DNA from: Atlanticothrix silvestris CENA357
Lineage (GTDB): Bacteria; Cyanobacteriota; Cyanobacteriia; Cyanobacteriales; Nostocaceae
NCBI RefSeq assembly: GCF_016056295.1
Contig: NZ_JAECZB010000001.1
Coordinates: forward strand, 117,421-181,420
DNA: 64,000 bases
Direction: 5' to 3'
Shown: in pieces, positions 9,622 to 19,343 of the stretch
Layout of the letters: every line of letters starts with the position of its first letter
Numbering within the stretch: position 1 is the first letter of the stretch
Translations under genes and position numbers: made by a program
The notes under the pieces: generated by a model
Database searches by the model: none
Told to the model about the DNA's origin: nothing
What the model saw: the letters and a program-made list of their open reading frames with translations, nothing else

Positions 9622-10605
9622 ATGGCAGAAACATTATTTTTTAACGCTCTGCGGGAAGCCATTGATGAAGAAATGGCCCGTGATTCCAGTGTATTCGTTC
9701 TTGGTGAAGACGTAGGACACTATGGCGGTTCCTATAAAGTTACCAAAGACCTATACCAAAAGTATGGCGAACTCCGAGTTCTAGACACCCCCATCGCTGA
9801 AAACAGCTTTACTGGCATAGCAGTGGGAGCAGCCATGACTGGGTTGCGACCGATAATTGAAGGCATGAACATGGGCTTTTTACTTCTTGCCTTTAACCAA
9901 ATATCCAATAATGCCGGCATGTTACGTTATACTTCCGGCGGTAACTTTAAAATTCCAATGGTAATTCGTGGCCCTGGAGGCGTGGGAAGACAGCTAGGAG
10001 CAGAACATTCTCAAAGGTTAGAGGCATACTTTCAAGCTGTTCCTGGGTTAAAAATTGTAGCTTGTTCTACACCCTACAACGCTAAAGGACTGCTGAAAGC
10101 CGCTATCCGCGACGATAACCCAGTATTGTTCTTTGAACACGTTCTACTTTACAACTTAAAAGAAGACCTGCCAGAAGAAGAATATTTGCTGCCCTTAAAT
10201 AAAGCAGAAGTTGTGCGTCAAGGAAAAGATGTCACAATTCTGACATACTCACGGATGCGCCATCATGTGTTACAAGCCGTCAAAACTTTAGAAAAACAAG
10301 GTTATGACCCAGAAGTAATTGATTTAATATCACTCAAACCCTTAGATTTTGATACCATCGGTGCATCCATACGAAAAACCCATAAAGTGATTATTGTGGA
10401 AGAGTGTATGAGAACCGGTGGTATTGGTGCAGAATTAATCGCCTCAATTAACGATCGCTTGTTTGATGAACTCGATGCTCCAGTGCTGCGGCTTTCTTCT
10501 CAAGATATCCCCACACCTTACAACGGCAATCTAGAAAGACTAACAATTGTCCAACCAGAGCAAATAGTGGAAGCTGTAGAAAAAATGGCAGCTTTGCGAG
10601 TCTAA
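9622..10605 (+). CDS. pdhB: Pyruvate dehydrogenase E1 component, beta subunit
   Basis: The beta subunit of the thiamine-diphosphate-dependent E1 of pyruvate dehydrogenase, which makes acetyl-CoA from pyruvate. It has 327 residues, the normal size. Diagnostic segments are [18 protein letters not shown] (about 27-44), the glutamate-containing [22 protein letters not shown] (57-78), and the C-terminal transketolase domain with [18 protein letters not shown]. The alpha subunit is not adjacent, which is usual in cyanobacteria, where pdh genes are scattered. Being a 2-oxoisovalerate E1 beta subunit is the main alternative, but similarity to cyanobacterial PdhB looks strong. Confidence 0.92.
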   Translation: MAETLFFNALREAIDEEMARDSSVFVLGEDVGHYGGSYKVTKDLYQKYGELRVLDTPIAENSFTGIAVGAAMTGLRPIIEGMNMGFLLLAFNQISNNAGMLRYTSGGNFKIPMVIRGPGGVGRQLGAEHSQRLEAYFQAVPGLKIVACSTPYNAKGLLKAAIRDDNPVLFFEHVLLYNLKEDLPEEEYLLPLNKAEVVRQGKDVTILTYSRMRHHVLQAVKTLEKQGYDPEVIDLISLKPLDFDTIGASIRKTHKVIIVEECMRTGGIGAELIASINDRLFDELDAPVLRLSSQDIPTPYNGNLERLTIVQPEQIVEAVEKMAALRV

Positions 10606-11002
10606 GAGCGTGTTTGAAAAGTCTAATTTAATACCAGCTCAGGCGACTGAAAGTCGCACGCCACTTGCTTCTCCCAAGGGGAGACACTGCGCGAACAAGT
10701 CGGGGAACCGCAAGGGCGCAGTGGCTTGCCTACACAGACAGGACGCGTAGTGGCTTCCCTCCGGGAAGGCCACCGACCTGGGTTGAAAACCTTGATTTCG
10801 TGTTAGTCCGCGCAGGCGGACTTTGTTTGTGTAGTAGCGAATTGTATTCGTCTAAAACTTTTCAAACATCCTCTAAAACTCAGAAGTTAAGAGTTAGGAG
10901 GAAAAATCGTCACTCCTAATTCTTAATTTATAACTCTTAACTAATAACTCATAACTCTTTAAAAGAGCGCTATTATAGCCTTTGTCAGTTGCGAGTTATG
11001 GT
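10606..11002. other. Repeat-packed spacer between pdhB and secD
   Basis: About 400 bp without a gene. It contains a small hairpin at about 10643-10656 (CGACT/AGTCG), dispersed hairpin repeat copy 2 (10660-10725), a second hairpin at 10749-10773 (GTGGCTTCCC against GGGAAGGCCAC), a motif GTCCGCGCAGGCGGAC (about 10805-10820), itself a short hairpin, and a heptamer-type tract at about 10875-10955. A GC-rich open frame at 10665-10919 is only a by-product of these repeats. Confidence 0.75.
10660..10725. repeat. Dispersed hairpin repeat, copy 2 (long form)
   Basis: Outer ends are GCCACT (10660-10665) and AGTGGC (10720-10725). An inner perfect 8-bp stem CACTGCGC (10685-10692)/GCGCAGTG (10716-10723) encloses the core CAAGTCGGGGAACCGCAAGG shared with copies 3 and 4. 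The stem has C where copies 1 and 3 have G, with the partner changed to match. Confidence 0.85.
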
Positions 11003-12418
11003 ATGCAAAGACAGCGATCGCTATTAGCCTTGATTTTAGTCCTGCTCATCGCCGCTATTGTGGTGATTGTGAAAATTCCTGTACCTCTGGGACTGGACTT
11101 GCGCGGAGGCTCACAGCTTACAATTCAGGTGAAACCAGCACCAGGAATGAAGGAAATCACTGAAAGAGACTTAGAAGGCGTTCAGAAAGTTGTCGAAGGA
11201 CGAATCAACGGCCTCGGCGTTTCTGAACCAGTGATCCAAACTGTGGGCACAGACAAAATCTTAGTACAATTGCCAGGAGTCAACGATCCAGAGCAAGCCG
11301 AACGGGTACTGGGTGGTACAGCACAATTAGAATTCCGCACCCAAAAGCCTGGTACAGAAACTCAACTATTTGCTTTTCAATCATCACGAGCCGAACTGAG
11401 GGCAAAGCAAGAAGAGCTGAAAAACAGCAACGATCAAGCAGCAATTACTAAAAATCAAGAAGAATTACAAAAAAATAATCAAGCGATCGCAGAATTATTT
11501 GAAAGTACCGACCCACCACTCAATGGGCAATATCTAAAAGATGCCTATGGTGAACCCACTCAAGGCAATAATTGGAATGTTGCTATCCGCTTCGATCAAA
11601 AAGGTGGTGAACTGTTTGCTCAGTTGACAAAAAACCTTGCAGGTACTGGGCGTAGTATTGGTATTTTTCTTGACAATGAATTGATTAGCGCTCCCGTAGT
11701 CGGCCCAGAATTTGCCGCTACAGGTATTACTGGAGGCGCTGCTGTAATTACAGGTCGATTTACCCCCCAAGAAGCTAACGACTTAGGTGTACAGTTACGT
11801 GGTGGCGCGTTACCCGTACCAGTAGAAATTGCCGAAATTCGCACTGTGGGGGCAACTTTAGGTAAAGACAGTATTACTAGCAGTATTTATGCTGGTGCTG
11901 GTGGCTTAGCTTTAGTCCTTATATTTATGGTGGTGTATTATAGACTACCGGGACTCATTGCTGATGTAGCACTTTTGGTCTACGCCTTATTGACTTGGGC
12001 TACCTTTGCTTTGTTGGGTGTAACCCTAACACTGCCAGGAATTGCTGGTTTTATTCTCAGTATTGGGATGGCGGTTGATGCAAATGTGCTAATTTTTGAA
12101 CGGACACGGGAAGAATTACAGGCAGGCAAATCCCTATACCGTTCTGTAGAATCTGGTTTTTACCGAGCATTTTCTAGTATTTTAGATGGCAACGTGACTA
12201 CAGTCATTGCTTGTGCGGCTCTATTCTGGCTGGGGGCTGGTTTGGTGAAAGGCTTTGCCTTAACCTTGGCTTTGGGGGTAGCAGTAAGCATGTTTACTGC
12301 AATTACCTGTAGTCGTACATTATTGTTTTTGGCAATTTCCATTCCCTCATTCAAGAAGTTAGAACTTTACTGTCCTAAACTGCCAGTGTCGAATAATAAG
12401 GCAGAGGTGGCTCGATGA
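11003..12418 (+). CDS. secD: Protein translocase subunit SecD
   Basis: SecD helps complete protein export through SecYEG, using the proton gradient. The 471-residue protein starts with one membrane helix ([17 protein letters not shown]), then the signature [14 protein letters not shown], a long periplasmic domain (about 50-290), and five further membrane helices. The motif [18 protein letters not shown] is diagnostic. I chose the ATG at 11003; a TTG 21 bp upstream would add seven residues. The stop overlaps the secF start (ATGA), so the two are co-translated. A Gln/Asn/Lys-rich stretch near residues 125-155 is a linker in the periplasmic domain. Confidence 0.95.
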   Translation: MQRQRSLLALILVLLIAAIVVIVKIPVPLGLDLRGGSQLTIQVKPAPGMKEITERDLEGVQKVVEGRINGLGVSEPVIQTVGTDKILVQLPGVNDPEQAERVLGGTAQLEFRTQKPGTETQLFAFQSSRAELRAKQEELKNSNDQAAITKNQEELQKNNQAIAELFESTDPPLNGQYLKDAYGEPTQGNNWNVAIRFDQKGGELFAQLTKNLAGTGRSIGIFLDNELISAPVVGPEFAATGITGGAAVITGRFTPQEANDLGVQLRGGALPVPVEIAEIRTVGATLGKDSITSSIYAGAGGLALVLIFMVVYYRLPGLIADVALLVYALLTWATFALLGVTLTLPGIAGFILSIGMAVDANVLIFERTREELQAGKSLYRSVESGFYRAFSSILDGNVTTVIACAALFWLGAGLVKGFALTLALGVAVSMFTAITCSRTLLFLAISIPSFKKLELYCPKLPVSNNKAEVAR

Positions 12419-13410
12419 AACTGAGTATTAATAAATCGCGATCGCTATGGTGGACTATTTCTATTGCCATCATTCTTATTGGTATCACCTCAATGGTGAT
12501 TTCTTGGCAAAACCCAGCAATTCGTGCCCCTTTACGTCCTAGTTTGGATTTTGTCGGTGGTACACGATTACAGTTAGAACGAGATTGTACTCAACCGGAT
12601 AACTGTGACCAGCCAATTGATATCAATGTCGTCAGGGAAGTAGCTAAAGAACAAGGTCTGGGTGATAGTAGCATCCAAATTGTGGCCGACAAAGATACAG
12701 GTTTACAAAATGGGATCTTAATCAGGACAAAAACTTTGGAGGGCGAGCAACGTACCAAGTTGCAAAATGCTCTCAGTGAAAAAATCGGTGTTTTTGATCA
12801 ACAAAAAAACCAAATTGACACTGTTGGCCCTACCTTGGGGCGAGAGTTATTTACATCTGGTGTTATTGCTCTAATTGTTTCCTTTGCAGGCATCATTCTA
12901 TACTTGACCTTCCGCTTTCAACTGGACTATGCTGTATTCGCCATCATTGCTCTATTTCACGATGTTTTGATCACGGCAGGTATTTTTTCTATCTTGGGTT
13001 TGGTACTTGGTATTGAAGTAGATAGCCTCTTCATCGTGGCTTTATTGACTATTACAGGTTTCTCAGTCAACGACACAGTAGTAATTTACGATCGCATTCG
13101 AGAAACCATCAAAACTAACCCCAGCCGCCCAATTGCTGAAATTGTGGATGATGCAGTCAATCAAACTTTGGGACGGTCTATTAATACGACCTTGACCACG
13201 ATGCTTTCATTGGTTGCCATTTTTCTATTTGGCGGCGAAACCCTCAAAAACTTTGCCTTAGCTCTAATTATTGGCTTTACGGCAGGGGCTTATTCGAGTA
13301 TTTTCATCGCTAGTACTCTTTTAACTTGGTGGCGAGAACACAAAGGTCAATCTACACTGGTGGCGAGTACCGAGGCAATTGATACATCTGCTAGCTCCCA
13401 GGATAGTTAA
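12415..13410 (+). CDS. secF: Protein translocase subunit SecF
   Basis: Partner of SecD in the SecDF complex, which pulls exported proteins across the cytoplasmic (and probably thylakoid) membrane. It has 331 residues. The first helix is followed by [14 protein letters not shown], the SecF form of the D1 motif, then a small periplasmic domain and five membrane helices. The D4/D5 region reads [16 protein letters not shown]. The start overlaps the secD stop by four bases. The C-terminus is short and polar. Downstream, a small membrane protein gene follows at 75 bp and may belong to the same transcript. Confidence 0.95.
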   Translation: MKLSINKSRSLWWTISIAIILIGITSMVISWQNPAIRAPLRPSLDFVGGTRLQLERDCTQPDNCDQPIDINVVREVAKEQGLGDSSIQIVADKDTGLQNGILIRTKTLEGEQRTKLQNALSEKIGVFDQQKNQIDTVGPTLGRELFTSGVIALIVSFAGIILYLTFRFQLDYAVFAIIALFHDVLITAGIFSILGLVLGIEVDSLFIVALLTITGFSVNDTVVIYDRIRETIKTNPSRPIAEIVDDAVNQTLGRSINTTLTTMLSLVAIFLFGGETLKNFALALIIGFTAGAYSSIFIASTLLTWWREHKGQSTLVASTEAIDTSASSQDS

Positions 13411-13484
13411 GCTATCTTCGCATTTGACAATCGGGTGAAGCATTGTGTTAATTGCTCACCCACGTCCTGCAATTTTACTGACCT

Positions 13485-13898
13485 ATGGATCAACCGGAAC
13501 AACCGTCAATTTTTAGCAACAATACCGAGAAAACTGACCCATCTTTCGCTCAACAAGTACAAAAATTACACCAATTGACTGTTTACGGTCGCTGGTTATT
13601 TGTGGGCTGTTTATGGCTGACTGTTGCACCTCTTTGTTTATGGAATCTACGTGCAGAAATTGCTCTTTGGCAGCAATATTTTACCTGGGTAGCGTTGCGC
13701 CATGGACTCTTCTACCACCCATTGTCTACCCTCGGTTTAGCTTTTTGTATTGGTATGACTGTTGCTGTTCTGGTATGGCAAAGTCGCAATATTCTCGTAG
13801 GCTTACCACAGCCGGAAAAGGAACGCTTAGAAAAACAAGTTTGTCGGATACGCCAGCAGGGAGTCACTCATCCTTTGTGGAAATGGATTTGTCAGTAA
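13485..13898 (+). CDS. Small membrane protein, unknown function
   Basis: A 137-residue protein with a polar N-terminus (residues 1-30) and two or three hydrophobic segments (about 38-57, possibly 60-75, and 83-100), ending in a basic amphipathic tail. I do not recognise a named family, although the general look fits conserved cyanobacterial membrane proteins. It follows secF by 75 bp on the same strand, so it may be read from the secDF transcript. An overlapping frame at 13613-13906 is a shadow. Confidence 0.65.
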   Translation: MDQPEQPSIFSNNTEKTDPSFAQQVQKLHQLTVYGRWLFVGCLWLTVAPLCLWNLRAEIALWQQYFTWVALRHGLFYHPLSTLGLAFCIGMTVAVLVWQSRNILVGLPQPEKERLEKQVCRIRQQGVTHPLWKWICQ

Positions 13899-13995
13899 AT
13901 ACTTAAATAGTTGCATGTTAATATAAGCATCTAAAAATTTGTACCACAATATAACTTAACAATAGAGATGACGCTGCCAAATTGGGGTGTAAGAC

Positions 13996-14484
13996 ATGAA
14001 TTCTCTTCAGATTCAGTTTTGTGAACAGGTTTACTGCGCTAAAGGCGATCGCCACTCTCAAATAGATCTTTATCAACTCCAAGAATTATTCAACATTTCA
14101 GCCTTCTGGGCAAAAGGACGTAGTGTTGAAGATTTGGGTATAGCTATTGCCAATAGCAACCCAGTGATTTCTGTTTGGGATGGGGAGCAACTTATTGGCT
14201 TTGCTAGAGCAACTTCTGACTGCATTTATCGCGCCACAATTTGGGATGTTGTTATTCACCCAAAATATCGCGGTACTGGGCTGGGCAGCAAGTTAATAGA
14301 AACCGTTTTGAACCATCCCCGTCTCAGGTGCGTTGAGCGTGTGTATGTTATGACCACTTGCCAACAGGGATTTTACGAAAAAATTGGTTTCCAGCCCAAT
14401 AACAGTACCACTATGGTATTACACCAAAATTCTCAACTCGATTCTTTAGCTACTGGAGAAATTCAGCTTCAGGAATCAGTATAA
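13996..14484 (+). CDS. GNAT-family N-acetyltransferase (Ycf52-like)
   Basis: A 162-residue GNAT acyltransferase. Motif D/A is clear: [37 protein letters not shown], where the R/Q-x-x-G-x-G/A loop (YRGTGLGS, about residues 95-102) binds the pyrophosphate of acetyl-CoA. Motif B includes GFYEKIGFQP. The segment [10 protein letters not shown]...ATIWDVV is shared almost word for word with the GNAT at 19344-19892, so the two are paralogues of the cyanobacterial/plastid Ycf52-type group. The substrate is unknown. It lies downstream of secDF with its own leader. Confidence 0.85.
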   Translation: MNSLQIQFCEQVYCAKGDRHSQIDLYQLQELFNISAFWAKGRSVEDLGIAIANSNPVISVWDGEQLIGFARATSDCIYRATIWDVVIHPKYRGTGLGSKLIETVLNHPRLRCVERVYVMTTCQQGFYEKIGFQPNNSTTMVLHQNSQLDSLATGEIQLQESV

Positions 14485-14537
14485 TAATTCATAGTTGATA
14501 ATGACGCTCGATAGCAAAACATTGATGCTTTATAAGC

Positions 14538-14607
14538 ATCTGTGTAATTACGAATTACGTTAGCGCAGCGTTAGCGAGTCCGCGAGCGTCATTACGAATT
14601 AATAATT
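14538..14607. repeat. Dispersed palindromic repeat after the GNAT gene
   Basis: A GC-rich block (TTAGCGCAGCGTTAGCGAG...CGCGAGCGTC, about 14559-14591) is bounded by the inverted AT-rich arms AATTACGAATTACG and ATTACGAATTAATAATT. It sits between a + strand and a - strand gene that converge, so it may also serve as a bidirectional transcription stop. The GC-rich core resembles parts of the composite repeats at 8015 and 41969. Confidence 0.65.
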
Positions 14608-15502
14608 ATTCAGCCACTAGGGGGATAGACACTTGCAGTCTAGTAAATTGCTCTGATTGTTCAACAGATGGCATGAATTCCAGTTTTCCCCCCATCACTT
14701 CTAGCAACTTTTGATTAAGTAATAGCTGCATTCCTGCTGAAAGACCAGGATAATCCTGATCAGGATGAGGAGGCTTATCTCCAGATTTGAGCAAATCAAT
14801 CGATTCACTTCCAGTTAGAGCATGAGTAGGCACATCCAGACAAATGTGAATAGTCTGATTTTCAGGTGAAGGGTTACTAGAAATATGGATACTGCCTTCT
14901 TCCATTTGAGCAATGGCAGTATCTATTAAACTTACTAATATTTGGCGTAGCCAGCGCCGGTCTACCAAAACATAAATTTCTGGATCAGGAAGGAACACGC
15001 GCAAAGGGAAATTGCGGTTCGCCGCCAGCATATAAGTTAATTGATTAACTTCCTGTAAAATCGTGGCTAGGGAATGTGGCTGAATATCTAATTTATTAGT
15101 ACCGTGTTCTGTTCTAGCAACACTAAGAATTTCATCGATTAAATGTAGCAACTTCAAGGCTCGTTCGTGGGCTTGGGCAATAAACTCTCGCTCTTCTGCC
15201 GGATTTTCACAAAGATCTGACAAAATTAACTGATGTAAACCAATCAAACCATTGAGGGGCGATCGCAATTCATGGGTAGTCCGTGCCAAAAAACCTGCTT
15301 TAAACTGACCCATTTCCTGTGCCATTTGGTAGGCTAACTGCGTTTGCTTGATCTGTTGCAAGAGTTTTGACGTATGGTGTTGATCTTCTGGCACTATTGG
15401 GGATAATTTAGAGGCCGTGTTTGCAGACTTTGCAAATAACCGACCCAAAATCGTTCCTACTATTAGTCCCACTCCTAGATAGACCCAGTTGCTCCAATTC
15501 AT
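14606..15502 (-). CDS. Membrane-anchored histidine-kinase-like protein with degenerate ATPase domain
   Basis: A 298-residue protein. An N-terminal membrane helix (residues 7-25) anchors it. A short coiled linker leads to a HisKA dimerisation domain whose H-box is intact: FLARTTHELRSPLNGLIGLHQL, with the phosphoacceptor His near residue 78. The catalytic domain is weak: the N-box reads DRRWLRQILVSLIDTAIAQM, with Asp where the ATP/Mg-binding Asn belongs, and the last G-box is GLSAGMQLLLNQKLLEVMGGKLEF instead of GxGLGL. No sensor domain is visible. It may be a non-catalytic or phosphotransfer-only kinase. Close cyanobacterial relatives are annotated as histidine kinases. Confidence 0.8.
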   Translation of the reverse strand: MNWSNWVYLGVGLIVGTILGRLFAKSANTASKLSPIVPEDQHHTSKLLQQIKQTQLAYQMAQEMGQFKAGFLARTTHELRSPLNGLIGLHQLILSDLCENPAEEREFIAQAHERALKLLHLIDEILSVARTEHGTNKLDIQPHSLATILQEVNQLTYMLAANRNFPLRVFLPDPEIYVLVDRRWLRQILVSLIDTAIAQMEEGSIHISSNPSPENQTIHICLDVPTHALTGSESIDLLKSGDKPPHPDQDYPGLSAGMQLLLNQKLLEVMGGKLEFMPSVEQSEQFTRLQVSIPLVAE

Positions 15503-15734
15503 AGTTTGGCCATTATTAACTTGTTAGTTGACCACAAAGGTACAAAACAAAGTTCCGGATTTCCCAATTCATCCGTTTCTATCTCTAGTTTCGGATTCTT
15601 AACTTAGTATGCACTTATAAGCTTAGGAACAAAGCTGAGAGATTAAACTCTATACTGACAAAATTGAGATGTTAACAAGTAAGTCAACACCAAGAAAACA
15701 ACAATATTATAGCTACCTATTTTGATTTACCAGT

Positions 15735-16325
15735 CTAAAAGTCTAATTTGACCGCACCCTGCCGCAAGATTTGCCAATTCATTCCTGTCCATTTAGCAAC
15801 AGTAGAAGGTACGCCGATTCCTCGGATTTCACCCTGACATTCTGTAGCTGCCAGAGTCATAACTTCAGGGAATTGAGCCTCAATTTCTGTCAAGCTTTGT
15901 AAAGGGGGCTGTCCTGAAAAATTGGCACTAGTCGTGGCCAGAGGGCCTGTTTGCGCCAAAATAGTTTGGGCGATCGCACTATCAGGAACTCGTATACCAA
16001 TTGTAGTTGGGTCAGTAGGATTCATTTCTTGTGGTATGCGATCGCTTGCTGGCAATACCAATGTCAATGCTCCTGGCCAATATTTCCTGGCTACTTCCTG
16101 CCAGATTTGGTAATCGTTCTCGCCACCTTGAACATAAGACCACAAGTCTTCTGCACAAGCTGCCATTAAAATCAAAGGTTTATCCTGACTGCGCTGTTTA
16201 GCGGCAAAAATTAATCCTGCTTTTTCTGGTAGAACTGCCAACGCGGGAACGGTATCTGTGGGAAAGCTAACTAAAAAGCCAGCGCGTGCGCTAGCTATCA
16301 AATCTCTTAAAAAAACTTGGGTCAT
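15735..16325 (-). CDS. tsaC: Threonylcarbamoyl-AMP synthase (Sua5/YrdC/YwlC)
   Basis: Makes threonylcarbamoyl-AMP from threonine, bicarbonate and ATP, the first step of t6A formation at tRNA position 37. It has 196 residues, the single-domain TsaC/YrdC size, without the Sua5 C-terminal domain. Signature segments are FPTDTVPALAV (about 21-31), KQRSQDKPLILM (43-54), YWPGALTLVLPA, and SANFSGQPP. The second t6A enzyme, tsaD, is encoded at 22076-23122 in the same window. It lies downstream of prmC on the same strand, separated by a 70-bp spacer containing a strong hairpin. Confidence 0.9.
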   Translation of the reverse strand: MTQVFLRDLIASARAGFLVSFPTDTVPALAVLPEKAGLIFAAKQRSQDKPLILMAACAEDLWSYVQGGENDYQIWQEVARKYWPGALTLVLPASDRIPQEMNPTDPTTIGIRVPDSAIAQTILAQTGPLATTSANFSGQPPLQSLTEIEAQFPEVMTLAATECQGEIRGIGVPSTVAKWTGMNWQILRQGAVKLDF

Positions 16326-16347
16326 GTTTACACAATTAGCAGTTAAA

Positions 16348-16387
16348 AGTTAGGAGTTAGGAAATTACTGGTTCCTAACTCCTAACT
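16348..16387 (-). terminator. Perfect 16-bp stem-loop between prmC and tsaC
   Basis: AGTTAGGAGTTAGGAA (16348-16363) pairs perfectly with TTCCTAACTCCTAACT (16372-16387) around an 8-base loop. The arms are made of heptamer repeat units (GTTAGGA). No T-run follows, so it may be an attenuator or an mRNA-stabilising or processing element instead of a full terminator. Confidence 0.6.
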
Positions 16388-16395
16388 CATCAGTT

Positions 16396-17289
16396 CTAAA
16401 TTCTATAAGCAAGGGCAAAGCGTTCAATTCCTGCCAAATCAGCATGAATTTGAATATTGCAATAGCTGCCTTGATTTTGCAACATTTCTTGCACTATATC
16501 CGCTTGTCCCGCCATCATTTCAATCAGCCACACGCCGCCAGATCGTAAATAATTAGGTGAGATTTCTATGAGATGGCGGATGCAATATAAGCCATCAACA
16601 CCACCGTCCAGCGCTAAATGTGGTTCATGTTTCACCACTTCCGGTTGCAGGGTAGCGATCGCACTTGTGGGAATATAAGGCGGGTTGGATACCATGCCAC
16701 TAAATTCGCCTTTGAGGGATGCCAGTGGCTCCCACCAGTAACCTTGATAAAATCTAACCCGGTCAGCAAGTCCTGTATTCTGGGCGTTTGCCTGGGCAAT
16801 TTCCAAAGCTTCTAGACTGCAATCAACCGCATGAATTGTAGACTCTAATAAGGCACCTGCCAGCCCTAAGGCAATTACTCCACTTCCAGTCCCCAAGTCT
16901 GCCCAGTGTCCAGGCTGTGAAGGTGCAGCTGCCACTGCTAAATCAATCAAGCACTCTGTTTCTGGTCTGGGGATCAAAACCGCACTCGATACCGCGATTT
17001 TAAAGTGTCGCCAAGGGGTAACTCCAGCAATGTACTGCACTGGTAAGCGCTCATGTAACCGACGCTGCCACAGATGATCTAACTCTTCTAGCGATAACTT
17101 TATTTGAATCCGAGGCCAGTCTTTGAAAGACTCCAAACGCAGTGCTAAACGGTCTAACCCCGCAACCTCTTGCAGGAGCCAATCGACCTCATTTAGTGGA
17201 ACATCAGTGGCAACTGCCGCATTGATTGCTTTTTTAGACCACTGCCAAAGTTGTAAACCGGAAACTACCTTTGGCTGTGTATTTTTCAT
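16396..17289 (-). CDS. prmC: Peptide chain release factor N5-glutamine methyltransferase
   Basis: PrmC (HemK) methylates the glutamine of the GGQ motif in release factors. The 297-residue protein has the N-terminal helical recognition domain (about 1-95) followed by a Rossmann methyltransferase domain. SAM-binding motif I is WADLGTGSGVIALGLA (about 134-149), and the catalytic NPPY motif appears as SNPPYIPTSAIATLQPEV. Before motif I, the segment VLIPRPETECLID is typical. The gene lies upstream of tsaC on the same strand. Both act in translation quality. Confidence 0.92.
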   Translation of the reverse strand: MKNTQPKVVSGLQLWQWSKKAINAAVATDVPLNEVDWLLQEVAGLDRLALRLESFKDWPRIQIKLSLEELDHLWQRRLHERLPVQYIAGVTPWRHFKIAVSSAVLIPRPETECLIDLAVAAAPSQPGHWADLGTGSGVIALGLAGALLESTIHAVDCSLEALEIAQANAQNTGLADRVRFYQGYWWEPLASLKGEFSGMVSNPPYIPTSAIATLQPEVVKHEPHLALDGGVDGLYCIRHLIEISPNYLRSGGVWLIEMMAGQADIVQEMLQNQGSYCNIQIHADLAGIERFALAYRI

Positions 17290-17308
17290 GTGTTAACCCA
17301 AAGGAAAC

Positions 17309-18136
17309 TTATTTTTTGGGTGCAGCTGGACGGGAGTTGTTTCCATTGGCAGCAGGGGTTTTAGGCGCGTTATTTCCAGGCAATGTCTTAATGTACTCTC
17401 TAGACTCTTGGGACGGCACTAAAACTACTTGTTTTAACCAATCGTCGTTTTTGTCCTGCAATGTTTTAATAACTCCGTCTACGTCTATTACTTGAATATC
17501 AGCCTTGGGAAACTTTGGTTTCACCTGATTTAATAAGCCTTGTGCGTCTTGCTTACTTAAAAACAAAGGAATTAGTTGTTCTTTGTCAGAATTCAACTTA
17601 ATTGGCACGTATCCCTGATCTGGTGCAAATCTGACAGCGAAAATAGGCACACTCTTAAATTGTTCTACCTTTTGACCGCTTTGGCGAAGCAAATCCATTG
17701 CCCCTTTAATTTCTTGTTCTACAGGTTTAAAGGCAAATACAAGACGGTTTGGCTGGTTTTTGCTTTGTTGCAGCTGCTCATAAATTACCCCTAGAGGCAA
17801 TGCTGTCACCTGTAAACTTTTCACCATTTGTTCCATCTTCGGATCTTTGCCTTTGGCATTTCTCAGCTCATTAATAAAAGCCTGAGCTTCCTGTCTACTG
17901 AGATAAACACCTGTTACAGAACCACCAGGTTTTTGACCGTTTTGAGCCTCTGGTAAGGGGCGGCTCAATGGTAAACCTTTCTCATTGGTAATCACATATA
18001 CAGGTACAGAGTCTAATTTCTCTTTTATTTGTTGTTCTGATAATGCCAATACTGGGGCATTTCCTACAAAAACTGTCCCCAGTAAAGTACTCCCGACTAA
18101 GCCCAATGTTGCTCCCCAGCGAACCAATGCTTTCAT
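17309..18136 (-). CDS. tic22: Tic22-like periplasmic chaperone
   Basis: A 275-residue Tic22-family protein, the cyanobacterial relative of the chloroplast intermembrane-space import component; in Anabaena such a protein is implicated in outer-membrane biogenesis. A signal peptide is clear: MKALVRWGATLGLVGSTLLG..., with likely cleavage after VLA near residue 32. Two similar halves each contain a PVYVITNEKGLPL- or PIFAVRFAPDQGYVP-type strand followed by a FLSKQDAQ or YLSRQEAQAF helix, the duplicated Tic22 fold. A Pro/Asn/Ala-rich tail ends the protein. I chose the ATG at 18136, preceded by GAGGA; an in-frame ATG at 18163 would add nine residues. Confidence 0.88.
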   Translation of the reverse strand: MKALVRWGATLGLVGSTLLGTVFVGNAPVLALSEQQIKEKLDSVPVYVITNEKGLPLSRPLPEAQNGQKPGGSVTGVYLSRQEAQAFINELRNAKGKDPKMEQMVKSLQVTALPLGVIYEQLQQSKNQPNRLVFAFKPVEQEIKGAMDLLRQSGQKVEQFKSVPIFAVRFAPDQGYVPIKLNSDKEQLIPLFLSKQDAQGLLNQVKPKFPKADIQVIDVDGVIKTLQDKNDDWLKQVVLVPSQESREYIKTLPGNNAPKTPAANGNNSRPAAPKK

Positions 18137-18939
18137 GACAGATCCTCGCATCATATAGTTCAATTAAGTCAGATAAATCGTTGGATTTGCACAGCCCCAA
18201 CTAGCTAGTTTTAGTTATATAGCAATCTGTCTGATATGTGAAAAAGTCGTGTTTGTTGTTCAAATGCTAACAGTTGATTCTCAAAACCTGTTATTTCTCA
18301 ATCTGAGAGAATTGCTATGTTATCTTTGTCACCAATTGCAGTGCTAAATTGCGTTTTTTCAAGTTAGCCTTGCTGTTCACTGCGTAATATTGTAGATGCC
18401 TATTATATTTTGCTCTCAAGGGGAAAAATTTTTCTCCAACTGTTGAAGCGATCCATGCCATTTTATTGTTTTTCTCAAACAGAGTGACGCTACTACATAA
18501 TTAATCGTTCCACCTGAGACTAATTTAAAAACTGCCACATAGGAGCTTAATTACAGAAGTTTCTTTGATATGTGGAATTTATTTGTTCATCTTCAAAGCA
18601 CAGTCCAATGTTCAGAGCAGCCAAAATGGCACTTTTGGGTAAATTTACAATTTAGATGTAGATTGTACCAAAAAATTTTCAATAAATAACCGATTTACTC
18701 AAGAACGTGAGTTCTACGGCTCTAAAAAACCCCGCTTTCATCCTCTCCTCCACGGTGGGAGAGACTTTGAAACCTTGATTTTTTCGTCCAAAACTAGGAA
18801 AACTTATGCTCCTCTCCGATGTGGAGAAGAGTTGGGGAGAAGTTTATCGAACTCATGCCAAGAGCAAACTTTTATTTTCTAATTAATTTGTAGATACAGC
18901 AAAACCCGACAAACAAAATATGGGGTCGTAATTTATAAA
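18137..18939. other. Long intergenic region between tic22 and tRNA-Pro
   Basis: About 800 bp without a gene. The first 300 bp would hold the tic22 promoter. A degenerate miniature transposon-like element occupies about 18704-18858 and is listed separately. I see no other RNA or open frame of note. Confidence 0.65.
18704..18858. mobile_element. Degenerate MITE related to the IS982-type ends
   Basis: The left end AACGTGAGTTC (18704-18714) and the right end ATCGAACTCATG (about 18846-18857) are inverted copies with one or two mismatches. They match the ends of the decayed IS at 44610-45726 and of the MITE at 53170-53577. The inner right part (CTCTCC...GGAGAAGAGTTGGGGAGAAG) also resembles the inner right part of the 53-kb MITE. 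A possible 4-bp duplication CAAG flanks it. Family membership is likely, exact borders are less certain. Confidence 0.55.
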
Positions 18940-19013
18940 TCGGGATGACAGGATTTGAACCTGCGGCATCCTGCTCCCAAAGCAGGCGCGCTACCAAGCT
19001 GCGCTACATCCCG
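18940..19013 (-). tRNA. trnP-UGG: tRNA-Pro (anticodon UGG)
   Basis: The minus strand folds into a complete cloverleaf. The acceptor stem is CGGGATG/CATCCCG with discriminator A. The D arm is GCGC...GCGC, with the GG-containing loop AGCTTGGTA. The anticodon arm CCTGC-TTTGGGA-GCAGG gives anticodon TGG. The T arm contains TTCAAAT. CCA is not encoded. It is a single gene, with no intron or neighbouring tRNA. Confidence 0.95.
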
Positions 19014-19343
19014 GATAAATCAATTTAACTTTGCTGCTTTTAGCTTTAGGATTGCTTTACAGTGGTATAATATTCACTGCTAAATAGCAAACAATAAAAC
19101 TTTATTGTGATTCCTCACGACAGCAACACCATCATATCACCTTTTACAGATATTTACTAAGTTTTCTAATACAAAATTTTACTACTTTCCTATCACTATA
19201 CTAATTTTTGCTAATATTTTGGCTATATAAGACCACATATCCGCTATCACCGAATATGCTTCCAACTGCATCAGATAGATAAACCTTGCTAGTCTTAGCT
19301 AAATTTTGTTGACAGCGACCTGCTTTTAATTTGTACTAAAAAT
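19014..19343. other. Intergenic region between tRNA-Pro and the second GNAT gene
   Basis: AT-rich sequence upstream of the tRNA gene and downstream of the GNAT gene, both on the minus strand. No gene, repeat or clear hairpin seen. Confidence 0.5.

Noticed and set aside
10665-10919. An 84-codon frame between pdhB and secD
   Set aside because: It lies wholly inside hairpin repeats, is Arg/Ser/Pro-rich without any domain, and has no ribosome-binding site.
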